Assembly (NCBI RefSeq): GCF_022605165.1
Contig: NC_063073.1
Coordinates: forward strand, 186,001-250,000
DNA: 64,000 bases
From: Purpureocillium takamizusanense
Lineage: Eukaryota; Ascomycota; Sordariomycetes; Hypocreales; Ophiocordycipitaceae
Direction of reading: 5' to 3'
In this document: piece after piece, positions 57,653 through 64,000 of the stretch
How positions within the stretch are numbered: the first letter of the stretch is position 1
Layout of the letters: each line of letters begins with the position of its first letter
Made by a program: the position numbers and the translations under genes
Notes under the pieces: generated by a model
What the model was told of the DNA's origin: nothing
Databases searched by the model: none
What the model saw: the letters and a program-made list of their open reading frames with translations, nothing else

Positions 57653-59987
57653 ATGACAAACGTAGCAAAGGGCAAGCGCGTGCGGACCGGGTGCCTGACC
57701 TGCCGCGAGCGGCACCTCAAGTGCGACGAGGCCGCGCCCAGCTGCGCAAACTGCCGCTGGGGGCTCAAGGTCAACTTCCTCGACATCGTGGTGCACGTGC
57801 CGGCGAGGCTTCCGCGGTCGAGCGAGTGGTCAGGTACGTTGCTGCCATTTTCTTGCGTGTGTGTGTGCATCGGGCCATGTCAAGTGTCTATTCTGATTTG
57901 GCTGTGCTGATGACGGAGACACTCTGCTAGTCAGCTTCCTGGACGAGTCGCTGCATATAGCTTCCGAGTATAAAGGGGGCTTGAAGCGGTATACGGCTGC
58001 GAACCGCGTTGGTGCTGGCGCTGCGAGGGGGGAGACACGGCCTTATGCGAGGTTGCGGGATAACGAAGGCGAGGCCCTCGTGCGCTCAGTCTCAACTTGC
58101 AGCTCTCTCCATGGACACAACGACAGCCCGCAAGCACTCCCGACATGCCGTGTCAGATCCACCGCCGGAAACTCTGAGCAGTCAAGAGTAAAGACTTGCC
58201 ATCGGGCGAGAGTTGCGAGAGTCATGGATTACCTATGGACCACCGGCGGCGGTAGCGACATACAGCTTGGTGGTATGGGAGAGGAGTCACTTCTCCATGC
58301 CTCGCCCAGAAGCGGCCATGATCGATGCCCGGGGAGCGAGCTAGTAATCTGCCTAGACACGGGAGCTTTCGCGCAGAGTAAGACGGCGCGATACAACTGC
58401 ATACCTGCCGGGAGCTCAAGCGCCGGGTCATCGGCGGCCACCAGCCAGACGCCATACAGCGGCACGCCCGTCGACAGCCAACTGGAGGATCCCTCGTGCG
58501 CAGACGACAGTGGTGGCGGCGGCGGCGGCGGCCTGCTGGCGCACACGGCGCGCGACTTCCTGGCCACGGAGATGGAGCTCGAGTACATGAAGGCCTTTGT
58601 GGACGGCGTCGGCACGTGGATGGACTCGCTGGGCGAGCACGAGCACTTCAGCCAGGTGGTGCCGTACCGCGCGCTCGAGTCGCCCGCGCTGCTCAACGCG
58701 CTGCTCGCCTGCGGTGCCATGCACCTTTCTTTTGCGAGCCCGGAGCTCGGCGACACGGCCGCGTGGTACTACAACGCCGCCACCATGATGCTGGTGCGCC
58801 TGTTCCAGAACCGCGACTGCGACGTCGCCGAGTGCGCCGTCACGTCCCTCGTGCTGCACGTCTACGAGGTCATGGCCGGCCAGCACCTGAGCCACGGCGC
58901 GGGCGCGCGGCTCCTCATCCGCAACCTCGAATGGGATTCCCGGAGCCGGGGCGGCAAGGGTAAGGACGAAGAGGGCGTGGGCGCGGGCGCGGCGTGCTTT
59001 TGGCTGAGCGTGGGCATGGAAGTGCTGCAGTGCCTCGAGTACAAGTGGGTGCTGACCTGGGATCCCGATGAATGGGGGCTCGGGTCCAAGTGGACAATGG
59101 CCGACGGCAGCGACGACGATGTGGAAGCGCGACAGGAGCTGTGGATGCACAGAGCGCTCTACGTCGTGGCCAAGGTGGTCAACTTTCGCGCCACGAGCTC
59201 GCTATACATCGACACGGACCCTCACGATCAGCAGGCCAGGCTGAGAAGCGAGCTGGCGGTATGGCAAGACCTGAAGCGCCTTTGCGACAGCTGGAACGAC
59301 TTGTGCCCGTGGTCGATGCAGCCGGTTGCCTATCTCCCCCTGGGAGCGGCAAAGCAAGAGTCATCGTTTCCAAGATTCTGGTGAGTAGATGCTTGCTGCT
59401 GTATGAACGTTGGCATGGGTACAGTCTGTTCACTGACGTGAGCTCCTAGGTTGACACGAGATGCTGCGACTCTGGGCCGGCTCTTCTACCACACGGCGCA
59501 ATGTATCTTGACACAAATGAAGCCCCTGGAGCCTCCGTCCCTGGTCAGGGAGATGATAGCTCTCCAGCGGCACCACGCACGCCAAGTGCTAGGCATCGTT
59601 GCTAGCAACAGGGAGCGCAAGGTGATTCCCATGGTCATGCAGGCCATTGTCGTTGCGTCCATGGCGCTGGTAGACAGGACCGAGCAGTTGGAGGCCCTGT
59701 CCATACTCGGGTCCATCCCAAACCGGGGCCTTGGATACATTCGGGAGGTCGAGCAGAGGCTGAAGCATGCCTGGAGATGGCCATCTGCGGATACCATTAC
59801 CGGAGCCGGAGGCACCGGTGTGTACAGCGGCCGAGTTGAGGCGGCAACACACGCAGCACGGTGGCAGAAGCCGAGTATTCGCGGCCTAAAAGACAAAACC
59901 GCTCACACGGCGAACCCGCTGAGCTCTGCCCGGATCGATCATCCTCAACGGCCATACAAGACCTGGTATCGAGCGACGGGCACTTGA
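57653..59987 (+). CDS. Zn2Cys6-type transcription regulator with incomplete zinc cluster
   Basis: Fungal-specific regulator, targets unknown. Three exons: 57653-57833, 57931-59380 and 59450-59987, giving 722 residues. The N-terminal cluster begins TGCLTCRERHLKCDE and has five of the six ligands, Cys 14, 17, 24, 31 and 34; the expected sixth, 6-8 residues after Cys 34, is absent, and CRWGLKVNFLD follows directly. Exon 2 starts WSVSFLDESLHIASEYKGGLKRY, the family's conserved second block. Residues about 75-290 are low-complexity, including a Gly run. The regulatory domain follows (MELEYMKAFVDGVGTWMD, VVPYRALESPALLNALLACGAMHLS), of the Fungal_trans_2 type. The C-terminus is Lys/Arg/Ser-rich. The middle part of exon 2 could hide another small intron. 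It may be functional without classical DNA binding or may be decaying; the long open frame argues against recent loss. Confidence 0.82.
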
Positions 59988-60059
59988 AACCTCGGAGCGA
60001 TGCCGTCTAGGGTTCGTGTATGGTATGGAACGCCCGTATGTCCTTGGCTATGATGAAGA

Positions 60060-61160
60060 TCATGACGATGATGAGCCTCCGCCTTGCGAGAAATTGAGAC
60101 TGTAACCCCCAGTATTCTCATCCTTGACCATCTGAAAGTTGTTGGTGCTCAGACCAAAGGGCTTGAGGATCCCGTCGCCCAAGTTGCGAAGCTTCCCCCA
60201 CATCTCGGCCATCTCGGCCTCTTGAGCGGCCTTTGTTCTCGGGGGCAGGGCCGCGAGCTGCGCGCGAACGGTGCGCAAGTCAGCAGGGCCCAGACCGGGC
60301 ATGCCGGAGAGCGTGCGATAGTCCTCTTCGGCGCCGGCGAGGTTCTGCCACCCGCCTGCTTCGGAGCGGGCGCGAGCACGGCGTAGGAGCGCCTTGGTGC
60401 GAATGCGGAGGACATCGGCTTTCTTCTGCTCAAGGCTGGACACGGAGTCGGGTCGGGGGCTCGGAGGTGCGGGCGCTGATTTCAAAGCGCCGGAGCTGAT
60501 GATTTCTTCCTCGGCGTCTTCGCTAGCATCGTTTGTCTTGGTTTGCGTAGGCGCTGGGGTGTCGCTGGCTGTTTCATTCTTCTCCCTCGAATCTGAGCCT
60601 TCCTCAGTCTTCGCAGGTGAGAGCTCCGGGTCTTGTTTCTCAAACTCGGTGAGACTATCCAAAGCGGCCGTGGCAACTTTGATGGCGCCCTTCCACTCGT
60701 CCAACTTGAGGTGGCAGGCAGCTATGTTGCTCTGCAGCACGGCGCGTTCGTAGTGCAGGTACTTGGGGCAAGTAGCTATGGCATCATCATATCTGGAGAG
60801 GGCATTGTGATAGTCTTGAGACGTGAAGAGGGCGTTGGCGTCGGCCTTGATATCGCGAGACTCTTTGAGCAACGCCTGCGGACGCTCAGTCAGTTCGGGG
60901 ACGAGGATATGCATGCGGGATCGAGGAACGGGGGAATATCGCACCGCTTCTTCCTCGGGGGTGAATCTGCTCGTCTCTGCCTCGGCCGCGTCTTGGGCCG
61001 TGGGCAGCTTGGTGCCGTCGGCGGCTGAGGACCCCATGTTGAGCGACCGCCGGTGAGTTCCGATGGATCGAGGTTGGGCGGTTCGTGGCGGAAGATGATG
61101 GTGGGTGGCGGATGTTCCAATGCCTCCTTCAGTGGACGACGGTTCCTTGTGCCTGGCCAT
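60060..61160 (-). CDS. TTC1-like tetratricopeptide repeat protein
   Basis: TPR adaptor resembling TTC1, whose animal member binds Hsp90/Hsp70 and G-protein partners. Single exon, 366 residues. The TPR unit (about residues 100-185) reads ESRDIKADANALFTSQDYHNALSRYDDAIATCPKYL, then YERAVLQSNIAACHLKLDEWKGAIKVATAALDSL. An acidic Ser/Thr-rich linker follows (about 190-250). The third repeat is RIRTKALLRRARARSEAGGWQNLAGAEEDYRTL. The C-terminal block MWGKLRNLGDGILKPFGLSTNNFQMVKDENTGGYSLNFSQ is the most diagnostic TTC1 feature. The start MARHKEPSS is the first ATG of the frame; a second at MGSSAADG is possible. It is divergent from the HAD gene across 355 bp. Confidence 0.88.
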   Translation of the reverse strand: MARHKEPSSTEGGIGTSATHHHLPPRTAQPRSIGTHRRSLNMGSSAADGTKLPTAQDAAEAETSRFTPEEEAVRYSPVPRSRMHILVPELTERPQALLKESRDIKADANALFTSQDYHNALSRYDDAIATCPKYLHYERAVLQSNIAACHLKLDEWKGAIKVATAALDSLTEFEKQDPELSPAKTEEGSDSREKNETASDTPAPTQTKTNDASEDAEEEIISSGALKSAPAPPSPRPDSVSSLEQKKADVLRIRTKALLRRARARSEAGGWQNLAGAEEDYRTLSGMPGLGPADLRTVRAQLAALPPRTKAAQEAEMAEMWGKLRNLGDGILKPFGLSTNNFQMVKDENTGGYSLNFSQGGGSSSS

Positions 61161-61515
61161 TGCGGATGCTAGAGTGGGGGGCGGGGCTCCAGCAGGTCCT
61201 TTGTGGTGGGGCTGGCCGTTCAATTCAATTGCAGCGCATCCTGCCCCTCCATGGCTGCGACCGACACCTCATCACTGCCCTGCATTCCTTTTGACTCATT
61301 CACCGAGGCGTCTTGCCCGCATCGCTCGGTTTGGCCCTCATTCGCACCGCCGGTCCGCCGCATTCGGCTTGATTTGGAAACCTCGTTAAAAGAACACGCT
61401 CTGCCATTCCCTCCTAGCAGGACGCTCAAGCAGGCGCCACCGCCACCAATCAACCAGCCCTTGCACACAAGTCTCCTCCTACCATCAGTCAAACTCAACT
61501 GGTACCTCGCTCGAG
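61161..61515. promoter_or_regulatory. Short bidirectional promoter region, TPR gene / HAD gene
   Basis: Only 355 bp separate the two divergent start codons, so the two promoters overlap or are shared. The right half is pyrimidine-rich (CCTCC/CCACC words) toward the HAD start. Confidence 0.55.
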
Positions 61516-62471
61516 ATGGCCCCGCGAACCGAGTATGTAGCCGGCTGCGACGTCTCGAGGCCCCGACCCCTGGCTGGAGTGAAGCCATGCCATGCTTCGC
61601 CCCGTCTGGCCCTGGGCCTGCCCTCGCTAACGATGCAACTCACAGCTTCCCGCCCATTCGGGCCTGCCTCTTCGACATGGACGGCCTGCTCATCGACACT
61701 GAGGACCTCTACACCCTGTGCGTCAACCTGGTGCTCGAAAAGTACGGCAAGGGCCCAATGCCCTGGTCCATTAAGGCTCGCCTGCAGGGCCGGCCCGGCC
61801 CGGCTGCCAACAAGATCTTCCAGGACTGGGCCCAGCTGCCCCTCACCCATGAGGAGTACATCGCCGAGCTGAGCGTGCTTCAGCAGAAGCTGTTCCCGAC
61901 GACAAAGCCTCTGCCGGGAGTCCCCCAGCTGCTCGCGGACCTCAATACTACGGGCAAGGGTGACGGCGCTGGGGCTGGAAAAGTACACCTGGCCCTCGCC
62001 ACCAGCTCGCACGAGGGCAACTTTCGCATCAAGACGAGCCACCTCGGTGATCTCTTCTCCGTGTTTCCCGAGGAGCGCCGCGTGCTGGGCGACGACACGC
62101 GCCTGCAGCCTGGCCGCGGTAAGCCCCTGCCAGATATCTTCCTCCTCGCGCTTAAGACCATCAATGATACGCTGCCTGCCGGCGAACGGCCCATCGCGCC
62201 CGAGGAGTGCCTCGTCTTCGAGGACTCGGTACCGGGCGTCGAGGCGGGCCGCCGCGCGGGCATGCGCGTCATATGGTGCCCGCATCCGATGCTCAAGAAA
62301 GAGGTCGCGGGTCGCGAGGAGGAGGTACTGGCCGGGCGCACGGGCGAGGCCGGAGACGTGGACCTGCATCAGGTAGGCGAGCCGGGCGACGGGTGGGCCG
62401 AGTACTTGGAGACGCTCGAGGCGTTCCCGTACGACAAGTATGGCATCGTGGTGGCTCCGGCGGGTCAATAA
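61516..62471 (+). CDS. HAD-superfamily phosphatase
   Basis: Phosphatase of the haloacid dehalogenase superfamily, with the beta-phosphoglucomutase-like layout seen in pseudouridine-5'-phosphatase and glycerol-phosphatase relatives; the substrate is not determined. Two exons: 61516-61532, a 17-nt coding exon, and 61646-62471, giving 280 residues. Splicing creates MAPRTDFPPIRACLFDMDGLLIDTED, where FDMDGLLID is motif I with the nucleophile and acid/base Asp. The cap domain follows. Motif II lies in VHLALATSS (Ser), and motif III/IV in KPLPDIFLLALKT and ECLVFEDSVPGVEAGRRAGM, with the metal-binding acidic pair. The intron has a GTATGT donor and GCTAAC branch point. Without this intron the frame opens further left from 61252, but that N-terminus has no family support. 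Confidence 0.9.
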
Positions 62472-64000
62472 AGCCGGGGTGGTGTTGCATGCCGAGAGGT
62501 CTTACACATGACCAGCCGACTCTGCATGCATTGCTACCTTGTGGCAGACGTAGACGTACAAAGTACTTCATAGGCGACAGATACCACTACCAGTAGTATG
62601 ACGTTGCCGCCCGACCCCAACGTCCTTTTGGGCAAGGTGAGATGGACAGGGGCGGCGCATGGAAGAGCACATATAGACCGCATTCGCAATAACGGCCGAC
62701 CGTAATAGTACCACTGCCAGCAGACTCACAAGCCATGGACTCATAAGCCACATTGAAGACCCCGCGCAGACCAGCAGGGTGGGAAGCTTCAACGGGCAAG
62801 CGGCAGGAGTGTCCTGGGTCACGATGAATACTCAGCATAGGAGATTACAAGCAAGTACTTCGTACAATTGCGAAAAGCCCTCTGGCTTGGGAATCGAATT
62901 GCGTGCTACTCATCGACAATTGTGCTCAACCGGTGGAGCCACGGGACGAGACATGGCACTCTACCAACGCCTTGCTGCTCCTGTGCGGCATTCGTGGCCA
63001 GCGAGCGCCAGATGCAAGTCGCCGACGAGCCACTGCATTGGCGTTGATGGTCTGGGTAGCACAACTGTTGATCTCGCGCGCATACATGTATGTATGGCTC
63101 CGTCGGTACCGTCCGTGGCGATTCAGCCCCCGGCATTCAGCTGCATGCAGTCCAGCCACTGCATCTGCAAGCGAGATGCCCAACCCAGAAACGAAGGGTC
63201 ATCACGATCGGCTTCACGTTTCTCGTCTATCTGACGCGACACAGCATGCTTTACTAGCCTTTTCCAAAGTCGACGTCGCTCTTCCTTTGCGGAGACGACG
63301 CAGGACAACAACAACAACAACATCACTTACCGTTAGAATAAAAAGAGGACTGACACCGAGCCTTCGCTCGAATTTCTGTAGGTAAGCAAACTGCGTGCTG
63401 CCTCGGTGGATTTGGCACGATGTGACCTCGGTCCGCCGACCCACGACCGTTCTGACGTGATGTATTCCCTCACGCCCGTTCCAAACTTACCTAACTGCCG
63501 GTACGGCTGCATAACTAGTCTCTACGTTGTGCTTTCTTTTCGTCGATTTAGGGCCGGCGATCCCTGTCGGGCGCGACCGCCGGACGGGGGGCGGACGGGC
63601 GGACGGACGGGATCGTTGAAGCATCGCTCGCCTCGGCAGCGGGCCGGGCGAGCTGGTTTGGTTTTTTCCTGCCCGTCCTGAGGCGTGGTGTCTGTCCATG
63701 CCGCCTCATGTAGCGTCTGACGCGGCCCCATGACGTCTTCGAGCATGGACGGGGGATGGGCACGGATCCTTCAACGAATATGTGCGGCACGGACAGGGCT
63801 CCGGCGCGGCGGGTCGTGCGTCGCTCATACTACGTACAAGAATCGAGATATGTAGCATGAGGTTAGCAAAAAGAATTGGTAGGGAGGCAGAGGGCGGAAA
63901 TTGATGTGTTCACCTCCCTCTTGGCCCGCTAGCCGCGAACATCTCTAGTCTGGCGGCCCGATGAAACATGCCGCGATGAGCATAAGTACTATAAAAGACG
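62472..64000. other. Right-edge intergenic region, no supported gene
   Basis: After the HAD stop no frame shows a domain or a splice chain. The region contains one GTACTTCGTAC word near 62854, CAA repeats near 63306-63325, and a GGGCGGACGGGCGGACGGAC-type repeat near 63590-63612. A gene reading in from the right cannot be excluded. Confidence 0.5.

Noticed and set aside
61252..61645. A long N-terminus for the HAD phosphatase from the open frame upstream
   Set aside because: It includes a standard intron (GTATGT, GCTAAC, CACAG) whose removal gives a compact family-like N-terminus.

Overview
This window is nuclear DNA of a filamentous ascomycete (Pezizomycotina, most likely Sordariomycetes and possibly Hypocreales). 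The evidence is: translation elongation factor 3, which is a fungal factor; a Yvc1-type TRP channel, a DHA2 drug transporter and a fungal Zn2Cys6 regulator; short 45-250 nt GT-AG introns with CTAAC/CTGAC branch points close to the acceptor; GC-rich third codon positions; and long intergenic stretches full of homopolymers and microsatellites. The species assignment is inference, because no marker was compared with a database.

I support 16 protein genes. Left to right they are: Yvc1-like TRP channel (+, 3255-5488); macro-domain protein (-, 5702-6431); glutaminyl-tRNA synthetase (+, 7288-9325); argininosuccinate lyase (+, 9955-11446); elongation factor 3 (+, 13585-17182); amino-acid permease (-, 20989-22828); TTC27/Emw1 TPR protein (+, 30263-33448); GYF-domain protein (-, 34143-38876); RNase P/MRP subunit Pop4/Rpp29 (-, 40942-41679); GNPAT/PlsB-type acyltransferase (+, 42506-45151); pantothenate synthetase (-, 45441-46670); DHA2 MFS transporter (-, 47493-49436); aldehyde dehydrogenase (+, 52263-53882); ASTRA subunit Asa1 (-, 54290-55911); Zn2Cys6 regulator (+, 57653-59987); TTC1-like TPR protein (-, 60060-61160); and a HAD phosphatase (+, 61516-62471). 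Counting the two TPR genes separately gives 17 entries in this list; the 16 firm ones exclude the regulator, whose DNA-binding domain looks broken. Exon borders were built by hand, and the spliced lengths are all whole multiples of three.

The genes are mostly housekeeping (translation, tRNA charging, arginine and pantothenate synthesis, RNA processing, PIKK/chromatin assembly). They do not form a biosynthetic or defence cluster. Gene-poor tracts lie at 1-3254, 17183-20988, 22829-30262, 49437-52262 and 62472-64000. They hold simple repeats, poly-G/poly-T runs and short GTAC-rich palindromes but no credible gene.

I found no clear unprecedented system. The most notable points are: a Zn2Cys6 regulator whose zinc cluster lacks its sixth cysteine; an aldehyde dehydrogenase gene with a GC-AG intron, tandem acceptors and an arginine-rich in-frame extension that could give a mitochondrial form; a recurring family of perfect GTAC-bounded palindromes; a GNPAT-like acyltransferase without an obvious peroxisomal tail; and a 7.4-kb divergent gene desert upstream of the amino-acid permease.
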